Shown here: positions 55,257 through 64,000 of the stretch, piece by piece
How positions within the stretch are numbered: position 1 is the first letter of the stretch
Layout: every line of letters begins with the position of its first letter
NCBI RefSeq assembly: GCF_945859705.1
Contig: NC_079134.1
Coordinates: 84,266,951 to 84,330,950 of the forward strand
Origin: Episyrphus balteatus
Lineage: Eukaryota > Arthropoda > Insecta > Diptera > Syrphidae
Direction of reading: 5' to 3'
Length of the DNA stretch: 64,000 bases
The notes under the pieces: model-generated
What the model was told of the DNA's origin: nothing
The model's database searches: none
What the model saw: only the letters and a program-made list of their open reading frames with translations
Program-made: the position numbers and the translations under genes

Positions 55257-57330
55257 ACACTGGCTTACAAGGGTTTTGTTGCCGAAACAAAAATATACTT
55301 TTCTGAAGGTTTTCAGTGTGTTGAACTCGTCTCCGAAGTCAGAAACAACTAATCAGCTCCCGTTTTTGAGATATTACCGTTACAAAATGCAAAAAAAAAC
55401 GTTTTTTTTTATTTCTTCGGACCTTATTCTTTTGTATAAGGAAAATTGTTTGAGAATATTTAGTAACGGTTTCTATAAGAACTGTTTTCCATCTTTCGAT
55501 ACCTGTTTAAATCTTTTCAATATCTTTTGTATTGCCCGAGATATCTTAAAATTAAGTAAGTGAGTTTTTCTTCATATATCATAAAGGAGATAATGACGTT
55601 ACAAAATAGATGCTCCCAGATAGCCATTTTAATTTTTAAAAAAATCAACTTTTTGAATTTTTTTTTTATGCCATTCGTTTGTGATTCATTTGTGACTGCT
55701 TGTGACAGCAATAAAAAGTTTTGTGACTCGCTAGTTTTTTAGTTATTAACAAATTTAAAAAAAAGTACCAATTAGCCATTTTTTTTTTCAAAACTGAAAT
55801 AGTATGGACTTTTTTATACTCATTCGATCAGAAATCATTTGTGACTCCCGAATATATCAATAAAATCGTTTGTGACAACTTAGTTTTCGAGAAAAATAAG
55901 ACAAACTAATTAAATTTCACCACACTTTCATTTTGTTTATCAATATGGGCGGAGCTATGCATAGGATTCATGATGCTGAGGTGAGTTATTATACTTTGAG
56001 GTGAGCAACATGTTGCAAATGTATACAAGTATAGAAGATTGATTGTATTGTAAGCATAAACTACTGTTGTTTCTACTTCAATGAAGGGAAATGGAGTTTG
56101 AATTTTTAATTTATAAATCAAAATAAGTCAGCGACTACCATTTTCATCTAAACTCTTATGGGTAAACCTTATCAATGTTTAACTTCATTCTATTGAAAAT
56201 TGTTAACATATTTCGAATTTACTAACAAAATCGTTTGTGGTTTAACAAATTGTTTGTGATAGCCTATTTTCCAAAATCTTGTAGTGGCTGGTCTAAATTT
56301 TTACTCATTTCATTTGAAATTGTTTAAACTAATAGAATTAACTAAAAAAAATCGTTTGTGGCAACCTAGTTTGTTTGTGATAGCCTATTTTCCAAAATCT
56401 TGTAGTGTCTGGTCTAAAACAAACAAACTAGGTTGTCACAAACGATTTCTTTAGTAAATTCTAATAGTTTAAACAATTTCAAATGAAATGAGTAAAAATT
56501 TAGACCAGCCACTACAAGATTTTGGAAAATAGGCTATCACAAACAAACTAGGTTGTCACAAACGATTTTTTTTTAAACCAATTTTTTAAACCACAAACGA
56601 TTTTCTTAGTATATTGCTCATGTCATCTCAAAGTATAAAAACTCACCTCAGCATCATGAATCCTATGCATACCTCCGCCCATATTGATAAACAAAATGAA
56701 AGTTTGGTGAAATTTAATTAGTTTGTCTTATTTTTCTCGAAAACTAAGTTGTCACAAACGATTTCATTTATATATTCGGGAGTCACAAACGATTTCTGAT
56801 CGAATGAGTATAAAAAAGTCCATACTATTTAAATTTTGAAAAAAAATGGCTAACTGGTACTTTTTTTTTAATTTGTTAATAACTAAAAAACTAGCGAGTC
56901 ACAAAACTTTTTATTGCTGTCACAAACAGTCACAAACGAATCACAAACGAATGGCATACAAAAAATTCAAAAAGTTGATTTTTAAAAAATTAAAATGGCT
57001 ATCTGGGAGCATCTTTATAAAATTTATAAAAATACCAAATAACTGAGGATATCTCGGGCAGTAAAAAAGATATCGGAAAGATTTAAACAGATTTAAAAAG
57101 GTGATAAAAAGTACTGATAAAAACCTAAATATACTAAATATTCTCAAACAATTTTCCTTATATAAAAGAATAAGGTCCGAAGTACTGCATACTCTAACGG
57201 TAATATTTCAAAAACGGGAGCTGATTAATTTTTTTTGACTTCGGATTCGTGTTCAGCACACTGAAAACCTTCAGAAAAGTATATTTTTGTCTCTGCAACA
57301 AAAAAAAAGTTTAATTTTGTTAACCAGTGT
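55257..57330. mobile_element. 2.07-kb foldback element, ACACTGG ends
   Basis: acactggcttaca on the left and, inverted, acactggttaac on the right; AATA flanks both (55253-55256, 57331-57334). The two halves (55280-56400 and 56420-57300) are inverse copies, with phrases such as aatatacttttctgaaggtt and tcagctcccgtttttga at matching distances. Many cacaaacgattt words occur near the centre. A 4-bp duplication may point to a Sola-like class; uncertain. Confidence 0.8.
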
Positions 57331-57349
57331 AATAATAATAATAAATAAT

Positions 57350-57830
57350 AATTGATTGGGATCTTGATTTATTGAGACTGTGGTTTGCTGATCATAAACT
57401 AGTCATTAGTTCCAAAACGAGAATTATGTTGTTTATCCTCTCTCTTTTATCAATTCCTGATGTAAAGTTTTTATTTCACGCACCAGAATGTCAGAAGTTC
57501 AAACTATATACTTGCCTCTGTGTTTTATCGAACAACTTTTGTCATGATCTTGACTGTTGTGAAAAATGCTTTCAGATCGAAGTAGCATACCAATTTAAAT
57601 ACCTTGGCGTAGTTATTGATTCAAAGATGTCCTTCCTGCACCGCACTGATTCACTTAAAAAGTACTTTAGATCAACAGTAAGAAATTTCTACTACTTGAA
57701 AAAAATTTGTTCTAAAAAATTATTGGGCATAATCTTTAATGGTATCTTCCAGTCAAAATTACAATATGGTATTTCTTGTTGGGGTGGTACTCATTTCAAC
57801 AAAACTGAGCCGTTATTGAAGCCACTTCAG
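57350..57830 (+). pseudogene. non-LTR RT thumb fragment
   Basis: One open frame (57372-57941) contains LRLWFADHKLVISSKTRIML, QFKYLGVVIDSKMSF, STVRNFYYLKKICSKKLLG and LQYGISCWGG, the region after the RT catalytic core. The later residues from about 57830 come from unrelated repeat DNA. Not functional. Confidence 0.7.
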
Positions 57831-58345
57831 AAGCTGATTCCGAATCCGAAGTCAAAATTTCACTGGCACACCACGTTTTCGAAATATTTGAATATTAGCA
57901 GGTCAAAAACGTTAAATTTTTTTTGCAAAACTACTTTTTAAATCTTCAAAAGTCATATTTTATGCTTTTAGATATGTTAATTTTTTTTTCTTTTTATTAT
58001 TTTTTTCTAAAAGATATTTGATATAGAAGTGTGTGATATCTCAAAATCCTGGTGGTAAAGGTTTTTTGAAGCAGATTTGAAGTAAATTACAGTTTTGACT
58101 CTTGATTTGGATAAAAAAGCAATATATAACGGAAAAATATATATTTTAGATCAAACGTCAAAAAACATTTCATTCAAAATTAGTTTTTGGGAGTTTATAG
58201 CGAAAATGGTGATAAGCATAGCATAACTAGACGTGTTGGAATAAATCTGTAAACAGTTTTGAATTCAACACACTCAAATTAATTAAAATCAAATTACAGA
58301 GTTCTTGTTCCCGACATTTTTTTGTTTTTTGCCGACCAGTGTATT
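57831..58345. repeat. one end of a second ACACTGG-type element
   Basis: The segment ends with gttttttgccgaccagtgta, i.e. inverted ACACTGGTCGGCAAAAAAC, related to the ends at 55257. Its other end is missing. It contains gattccgaatccgaagtcaa, also found at about 55320 and 57245 in related form. Confidence 0.5.
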
Positions 58346-58705
58346 TATTCTAGATTTTCAACCAAGAAACTTTGAATGCTTATTAAACGATTAATTGTTT
58401 AAATGTAAATATAGTACAGGTAAAATAGGCATTTAAAAAAAATTGTTACACTTGACAAAAATTGTTAACTTGACAAAAAGTTTGCTTTTGGGATAAGAAC
58501 CAAGGACAAAAAAGGTCTATAAAAAAAAGTTGGCTGGAAGGGTGTTTTGTCGCGGACAAGAGGGAGGGGGTGAAGGTCAAAAATATGCTGAAAAAAATTG
58601 CTAGTCGAATATCATCATATGACACATGTTTTCAAGGTATTTTTTGATGCTGAATCTAATGACATAAAAATAAAGAAAATAAAGTCAATACGATTCCTCT
58701 AAAAA
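58346..58705. other. non-coding DNA
   Basis: AT-rich; gggtgttttgtcgcggacaag near 58545 resembles the gggtgtttttttga phrases of the neighbouring inverted repeat. Confidence 0.35.
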
Positions 58706-60535
58706 AGTTATTGCCGACTAAAAACAAGGTTGCTTGTTTTTTTACTTCAACAGGTAAAATATAACCAAAATCCATGTGAAAACTACACTAATGAAATTCG
58801 GGATGAAGGTTTAAGATAAAGCAGGGACAAAGGATTTATAAAGCTCTTAAAATTATTTTTGGTGATAGGGTGTTTTTTTGATAGGTTAAGTTGTGTGTGA
58901 GAAAGGTATCATAACAGCTAACTTAAATTTTATTAATTTTTAAAACTTGGTGAAAAAGTTTTTGTTGGTATAAGAATTAAGAATCTATAAAAAGTACAAA
59001 ATTATCTTGAGTGAAGGGGTGTTTTTTTTTCAAGAATTGATGAAATTCGGAATTAGTACCACACAAACTGGGAAAAAATTGTTACAAAAATGAAAATTGG
59101 TAAAAATGTTTCATTTATAACAGAAACCAAGAACCCTAAAAGTCTTTACAAATATAGTCCCTATTTTCCCAAAAAAAAACACCCTTTAACCTAAAATATT
59201 TGTATAAACTTTTTGGGTTCTTGGTTTCTGTTATAAATGAAACATTTTCACCAATTTTCATTGGTGTAACAATTTTTTCTCAGTTTTTGTGGTACTAATT
59301 CCGAATTTCATCAAATCTTGAAAAAAAAACACCCTTTCACTCAAGATAATTTTGTACTTTTTATAGATTCTTAATTCTTATATCAACCAAAACTTTTTCA
59401 CCGGGTTGGGTTCGATATCCCGCTTTTTATATTCCCGTTTTTTTAAATCCCGCTTTTAAAATCCCGTTTTTCATTATCCCGCTTTTTATAATCCCGCTTT
59501 TTAAAATCCCGATTTTTATAATCCCGTTTTTTACTATCCCGATTTTGCAAGCAAAACTAGTTGTTTTATTTAAAAAAATCGCGCGATTTTTTAAAATAAA
59601 ACAACTAGTTTTGCTTGCAAAATCGGGATACTAAAACAAATTAAAAAATGAGACATTGTTCTAAACGCATTTAATTAAAACCCTTAACAAAAAATATATT
59701 ATATAAAAAAAATAAGAAAAAGTAAGGAATGTGATACTAAAAAGAAATCAATTAACAAACTTATATTTACTTTAAAGTTTCAGAAGAACAATCAAATCGT
59801 GATATTCCCAAAGATTAAAAATAACATAAAATGATCACAACACCTTAAATTAAGTACACACTACATAATCAAAAGAAATTTCATTTAAATATATTTCAAC
59901 TTATATTTGGATGCATTTCAACAATTTTGATATTTAAATAAATGAAATTTCTTTTACTTGCGAACTCAATTTAAGGCTTTAATCATTTTATGTTTTTATA
60001 AAAGAAATACCGTTTTCATAATGTGTTGAAGGTACATATTGTGTGGGCAAAAAATCAGTTTTACTAGTTTTTTGTCTATTTCTCATGATTTTTTTATTTG
60101 TGAATTAAGCATGTATTTTGTAAAAAAATCGGGATTTTCGGGATTTGACGGGATTTTAAAATGCGGGATTTCAGAAAACGGGATTTAAAAAAGCGGTATT
60201 TTAGTAAACGGGATTTTGAAACTTTTTTTTCGGGATTTTCGAAAAACGGGATTTTAAAAAGCTCCGATACGCTCCCTTTTTCACCAAGTTTTAAAAATTA
60301 ATAAAATTTAAGTTAGCTGTTATGATACCTTTCTCACACACAACTTAACCTTTCAAAAAAACACCCTTTCACCAAAAATAATTTTAAGAACTTTATGAAT
60401 CCTTTGTCCCTGCTTTATATAAAACCTTCATCCCGAATTTCATCAGTGTAGCATGGTTTTCACATGGATTTTGGTTATATTTTACCTGTTGAAGTCAAAA
60501 AACAAGCAACCTTGTTTTTAGTCGCCAATAACCAA
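58706..60535. mobile_element. inverted-repeat element with foldback insertion
   Basis: 58706-59157 is repeated inverted at 59195-60535 once the foldback insertion at 59403-60276 is set aside; the loop is about 37 nt. Matching phrases: ttattgccgactaaaaacaag, gttgtgtgtgagaaaggtat, ttataacagaaaccaagaac. The left arm keeps the empty site for the insertion (aaaacttggtgaaaaag at 58944-58960). No coding. Confidence 0.8.
59403..60276. mobile_element. foldback element C, 874 bp, TTTTAAATCCCG words
   Basis: It starts GGGTTGGGTTCGATATCC and ends ...gatacgctccc. An exact 9-bp duplication TTTTTCACC flanks it (59394-59402, 60277-60285). The left part repeats cccgctttttataat-like words and the right part the inverse (cgggattttaaaa). 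A long perfect palindrome at about 59540-59637 has a tcgcgcga core, here nearer the left. No coding. Confidence 0.85.
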
Positions 60536-60573
60536 CCAAAAAGTTTTGGTTGGTATACGATAAACTTAGTAGG

Positions 60574-60740
60574 TTATTCACCACACCTCGCAGCTTGTTG
60601 GCAAAAGTGATTTAACAGCTCTGTAACTGAGCTGTTAAATCCACTTTTGCCTACCATTGTATATATATTTCCATAGTATTATTTTTATTATGAAGTGAGA
60701 CAATCTGAGGAACTCTGATGGTAACTTAAAAAAGCAGAGA
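60574..60740. repeat. dispersed repeat related to 505-575 and 2461-2725
   Basis: ttcaccacacctcgcagctt matches the interior of the MITE at 2461-2725, and tatatttccatagtatt ... gaagtgagacaatctgagg matches 505-575 inverted. cagctctgtaactgagctg is a short palindrome. Confidence 0.6.
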
Positions 60741-61037
60741 CAAATACTAAACAATAAGCCATAGAGCTGAAAGTTTTTTATTCACCTCAATAATTTTAGA
60801 CGGGGTTAAATAGTTACGCAATTCACACACGGCCTTAGTTATTAAAAAACAAATAAAACAATAAAAACAATAATGAATTGCTGTGTTAAATTTGCAAAAG
60901 CTATTTTGATAACCATTCAGAGACCCTTTCCTTTCACAGGTGAGTACACTTTATTTGCAAAATTAATGTATGTAAAGTGCTTTTATTCATAAACAATTTA
61001 GAATTGGTTTCTGGTAGAATTAAGTCATAAAAATAAT
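60741..61037. other. non-coding flank of the LTR element
   Basis: AT-rich. The LTR begins just to the right; the target duplication cannot be confirmed because the other end of the element lies beyond the window. Confidence 0.45.
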
Positions 61038-61526
61038 GTAAAGTTTTATTCCGGATTCACAATAAAACTTATTTAATTTCCACTTATATTTCCGTTCAAA
61101 TAAGAACACACTTTATTTCAACTCAATTTACTTTTATTATTCGCTCAAACAAACACACTTTTAAATCACTTTATTTACTACTAACAATTCGCAACACTTT
61201 ATTTCACTTTGTACTGTACTCTTTCACTTTCAAGATTAAACTGTGTCCGGTCGGTGTCTACGCTGCCCTTTTATACCGGAATTTCGAGATTCGAGAATGT
61301 CTTCGAAGGTTCTCGTCTTTGCTTCTCGAAACTTCCTTTCCAGGAGGGGCGCTTCATACTTCCAGTCTAGTGGGATATTTTGGGATCTGTTCAGTGGGAT
61401 ATTTTAGGATGTGTTCAGAGGGTAGTTTCTTAATTACTAAAGGTCCGTTCACATTTCTACCTTTGCAGTAGTAGGTAGTGTGTTCAGACTTTTATCTTAA
61501 AAGTAGTTCAGTAATTCATCGTTACA
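61038..61526 (-). mobile_element. 3' LTR of a Gypsy-type retrotransposon, 489 bp
   Basis: Read on the minus strand it starts TGTAACGATGAAT and ends ...ACTTTACA, the usual TGT...ACA frame. It has a TATA box (tataaaagggcagc, minus strand near 61275-61262). It directly follows a polypurine tract after pol. The first 72 bp recur at 42500-42574. The end at 61038 is chosen on the ACA terminus and could be off without the second LTR. Confidence 0.7.
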
Positions 61527-61541
61527 TTGCCCCCTCTTAGG
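61527..61541 (-). promoter_or_regulatory. polypurine tract
   Basis: Minus strand aagagggggcaa immediately before TGTAACG. This is the expected plus-strand primer site of an LTR retrotransposon. It overlaps the last codons of pol, which leaves no room for an env gene. Confidence 0.75.
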
Positions 61542-62523
61542 ATTGTTCGTCCCGAACAACTCCATTGCTTGTTTCACCATTATAACGATGTAAACGGTCA
61601 CAATGAACAACCATTAGTTTGCTTCTTACCCCTCTTTGTATACGGTAAACCACGTCGTTAGTTCTGGTTATTACTGTGTAAGGGCCTTCCCAGTTTTGTT
61701 GTAGCTTCGGTAATAGTCCTTTTTGTCGGTGGGGATTGTAAAACCACACAAGTTCTCCTTCTTGAAACCCTGTTGCTGTCGCTCGTGCGTCATATCTTGT
61801 TTTCATCCTGTCACTAGACGCTTTTATATTTGTCCTTGTCCGTTGGTGAATGTCAGCCAGTGTTCCTTTCAGGTTATCTACGTACTCATCCATTTCATGT
61901 GGCTCGTTTGGAACACTTCCAAATTTTATCTCACTTGGCAGGCGTATTGTTGAGCCAAATAGGACTTCCGATGGTGTATGTCCAGTAGAACTATGTGTTG
62001 CACTTCTATAAGCCATCAAGAATAATGGAATATGTCGGTCCCAGTCTCGTTGATTATCATTGACTACTTTTGACAGGTGTTCCTTAAGTGTCCTGTTAAA
62101 TCGCTCAACCATCCCATCAGATTGTGGATGAAGCGGTGTTGTTCGCGTCTTCTTGATGCCAAGGAACGAGCAAACCTCTTGAAAGATCTTAGATTCGAAG
62201 TTCCTTCCTTGGTCGGAATGAAGTTCCATGGGTACTCCAAACCTGCTCACCCAATGAAAGACAATCTTATCCACAACTGTTTTGGTTTCCTGGTTTGGAA
62301 TGGCAAAGGCCTCAGGCCATTTTCTGAAGTAGTCCATCACTACAAGGATGTATCGATTTCCGTTGTTGGTTTCGGGAAAAGGACCTGCTACGTCTATTGC
62401 AATTCTCTCAAAAGGTGCACCAACATTGTACTGCTGCATCTTGCTTTGGATTTTTCTAGCTGGTCCTTTGCTAGCGGCACAAGTATCACACTTTCGGCAC
62501 CACTTTTCAACGTCTTCTCTCAT
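61537..62523 (-). CDS. pol: Gypsy-type integrase (pol 3' part)
   Basis: The 328-codon frame continues the pol polyprotein. It shows the end of the zinc-binding domain (CRKCDTCAASKG), the DDE core with AIDVAGPFP, HSDQGRNFES and MVERFNRTLKEHL (the three acidic residues), then a GPY/F module (NWEGPYTVI) before the stop. It catalyses insertion of the DNA copy. It is separated from the preceding pol frame by a one- or two-base shift at about 62540, so the listed ATG is inside the native protein. No chromodomain and no env follow. Confidence 0.85.
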   Translation of the reverse strand: MREDVEKWCRKCDTCAASKGPARKIQSKMQQYNVGAPFERIAIDVAGPFPETNNGNRYILVVMDYFRKWPEAFAIPNQETKTVVDKIVFHWVSRFGVPMELHSDQGRNFESKIFQEVCSFLGIKKTRTTPLHPQSDGMVERFNRTLKEHLSKVVNDNQRDWDRHIPLFLMAYRSATHSSTGHTPSEVLFGSTIRLPSEIKFGSVPNEPHEMDEYVDNLKGTLADIHQRTRTNIKASSDRMKTRYDARATATGFQEGELVWFYNPHRQKGLLPKLQQNWEGPYTVITRTNDVVYRIQRGVRSKLMVVHCDRLHRYNGETSNGVVRDEQS

Positions 62524-64000
62524 ACGTAACCAGTAGAATTGCTGTCGTCAGCGTCTTGTTGATGCCTAAATGGCCTCCAGAAGTTCCACCGTGCATCTCT
62601 CGGAGAATATCATTTACCTTTGACTGAGGTACTTCTAGCTGCATTACATAGGATTTACCATCTGCGGATTCCCACTTACGCCTGAGTAGCCCTTCTTTCA
62701 CATGAAGTGAGTCCCATTGTGCCCAATATGCTTTTAGAGTGGGGCTTCGGTCGGAGATGTCGGCCCATTCTGGTTTCTCTTGATGTTCCTTCCATGCAAG
62801 GATGGGTTCGATGTCCGAAACTTCCTGTTGGGCCATTCTGAGTTCTTCATTACTCCAGCCGCAAATGGGATCAGCTCTCGTTCTTCTAACAGCGACAACT
62901 TCCTTTTCTTCTAGTCGTGTGCAATGCTTGCAGTCTTGCTTGCACGGGCGCCGAGATAATGCGTCTGCATTTGAATGCAGCTTTCCTCTTCGATGTTGAA
63001 TCTGACATTGATACGTCTGAAGTATCTCGATCCATCTTGCTACTTGACCCTCTGGATTTTTGAAGTTCAAAAGCCAATTTAGTGCACCATGATCTGTGCG
63101 AAGAAGGAACTTCTGTCCATAGATGTACTTATGGAAGTGCTTTGTTGCCAATACTAGAGCTAGAAGTTCCCTTCTGGTCACGCAATAGTTTCTTTCTTGT
63201 TTCGAGAGTACCTTGCTGAAATAGGCAACGACCTTTTCTTCTCCGTCATGAACTTGCGATAAAACAGCACCAACTCCAACATTACTTGCATCTGCGTCAA
63301 CGATGAATTGTTTGCCTGGAGTCGGATAGGCCAGCACAGGAGCTTCACATAACCGCAGCTTCAGTTCCTGAAAGCTTTTCTCACACTTACCTGACCATTT
63401 AAAGGGTTTACCCTTCTCCGTAAGTTGGTGCAAGCTTTTGGCGATTCTCGCAAAATCCTTCACAAATCGTCGATAGTACGTTGCCAGACCGAGGAAACTC
63501 CGAAGTTGATGCTTGTCCTGAGGGGTTGGCCAGTTCTTCACAGTGTCAACTTTTTCAGGATCAGTCTTCACTCCTTGGGATGAGATGATATGCCCCAAAT
63601 ATTTAACCTCGGTCTTGAAAAGTGCACATTTCTTTGGATTCAACTTAAGATGTGCTTCTCGTAGCCTCTGGAATACAGCCTTTAGGTTTTCACAATGGTC
63701 ATCAAATGTTTTTCCGTAAACGATGACATCATCCAAATAGACTAGGCAAGATTTCCAGGTTAATCCATTCAAAACGCACTCCATCAAGCGCTCAAAAGTA
63801 GCTGGGGCATTACATAGCCCAAACTGCATGACATTAAACTGCCACAGACCATTTCCTGTGGAGAAAGCCGTCTTTTCCCGATCGTCTGGATGGATTTCTA
63901 CCTGCCAGTAGCAACTCTTCAAGTCCAAAGACGAAAACCATTGTGCTCCTTCCATTGCATCAAGAGTATCGCTGATTCTTGGCAGTGGGCAGCCTGCGGT
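62507..64000 (-). CDS. pol: Gypsy-type pol: reverse transcriptase and RNase H, partial
   Basis: The frame is open across the right edge of the window, so the protease and the RT N-terminus are off-window. Visible blocks: SSLDLKSCYWQVEI, AFSTGNGLWQFNVMQFGL, VYLDDVIVYG (RT catalytic YLDD), YLGHIIS, LRSFLGLATYYRRFV, then RNase H with FIVDADASNVGVGAVLS, RRELLALV, LRTDHGALNWL and NADALSRRPC. The first part of the integrase zinc domain (GGHLGINKTL) precedes the frame break near 62540. Apart from this shift the sequence looks well preserved, implying a fairly young insertion. Confidence 0.9.
   Translation of the reverse strand, partial: TAGCPLPRISDTLDAMEGAQWFSSLDLKSCYWQVEIHPDDREKTAFSTGNGLWQFNVMQFGLCNAPATFERLMECVLNGLTWKSCLVYLDDVIVYGKTFDDHCENLKAVFQRLREAHLKLNPKKCALFKTEVKYLGHIISSQGVKTDPEKVDTVKNWPTPQDKHQLRSFLGLATYYRRFVKDFARIAKSLHQLTEKGKPFKWSGKCEKSFQELKLRLCEAPVLAYPTPGKQFIVDADASNVGVGAVLSQVHDGEEKVVAYFSKVLSKQERNYCVTRRELLALVLATKHFHKYIYGQKFLLRTDHGALNWLLNFKNPEGQVARWIEILQTYQCQIQHRRGKLHSNADALSRRPCKQDCKHCTRLEEKEVVAVRRTRADPICGWSNEELRMAQQEVSDIEPILAWKEHQEKPEWADISDRSPTLKAYWAQWDSLHVKEGLLRRKWESADGKSYVMQLEVPQSKVNDILREMHGGTSGGHLGINKTLTTAILLVTYERRR

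Noticed and set aside
61723..62536. Plus-strand frames of 60-150 codons
   Set aside because: They overlap the well-supported integrase on the minus strand and show no domains.

Overview
This is nuclear DNA from an animal, very probably an insect and perhaps a fly. It is AT-rich and carries Jockey-like and other non-LTR retrotransposons, Tc1/mariner, hAT, foldback and many MITE-type elements, and a Gypsy-type LTR element. The species call is an inference; no marker gene settles it. I recognise no ordinary host gene. Almost every protein-like stretch is a piece of a transposable element, most of them broken, and the window reads as layered insertions.

Layout. 1-1165: AT-rich DNA and repeat fragments. 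1166-3080 and 25669-26600: two halves of one minus-strand Jockey-like retrotransposon, split by a 22,566-bp composite element at 3092-25657. That element has an 11-bp target duplication, long inverted arms (about 3092-7870 and 18038-25657), a roughly 177-bp tandem repeat in each arm, a captured Jockey-like retrotransposon (complete from ORF1 to 3' tail only in the right arm), and a central region of about 10 kb. The centre holds a Tc1-like remnant, a 1.1-kb palindrome, further MITEs, gene-like remnants, and one coherent three-exon gene model on the minus strand (9925-10357, 66 aa) with splice sites, a TATA-like box and a polyadenylation signal. 26750-29490: a tRNA-derived SINE, a TA-flanked MITE and degenerate tandem repeats. 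29490-32850: a second type of non-LTR element (minus). 32853-42574: MITEs, a 3.7-kb hAT-type element (35991-39688) holding a foldback element, a hAT transposase remnant and a retroelement 3' end joined to an LTR scrap. 42620-51890: nested and truncated non-LTR pieces on both strands, riddled with MITEs. 52580-60540: three large inverted-repeat elements, an RT scrap and another foldback element. 61038-64000: 3' LTR, polypurine tract and pol (integrase, RNase H, reverse transcriptase) of a Gypsy-type element running off the right edge.

How it fits together. The two arms of the giant element record relative ages: four insertions each occur in one arm only, and the other arm keeps the empty site. 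Three separate foldback elements (22430-23033, 37822-38658, 59403-60276) share GGG termini, 9-bp target duplications, arms made of short repeated words, and an alternating C/G palindrome at the centre, but each uses a different word. The giant composite with its small spliced gene and this foldback family are the best candidates for something undescribed.
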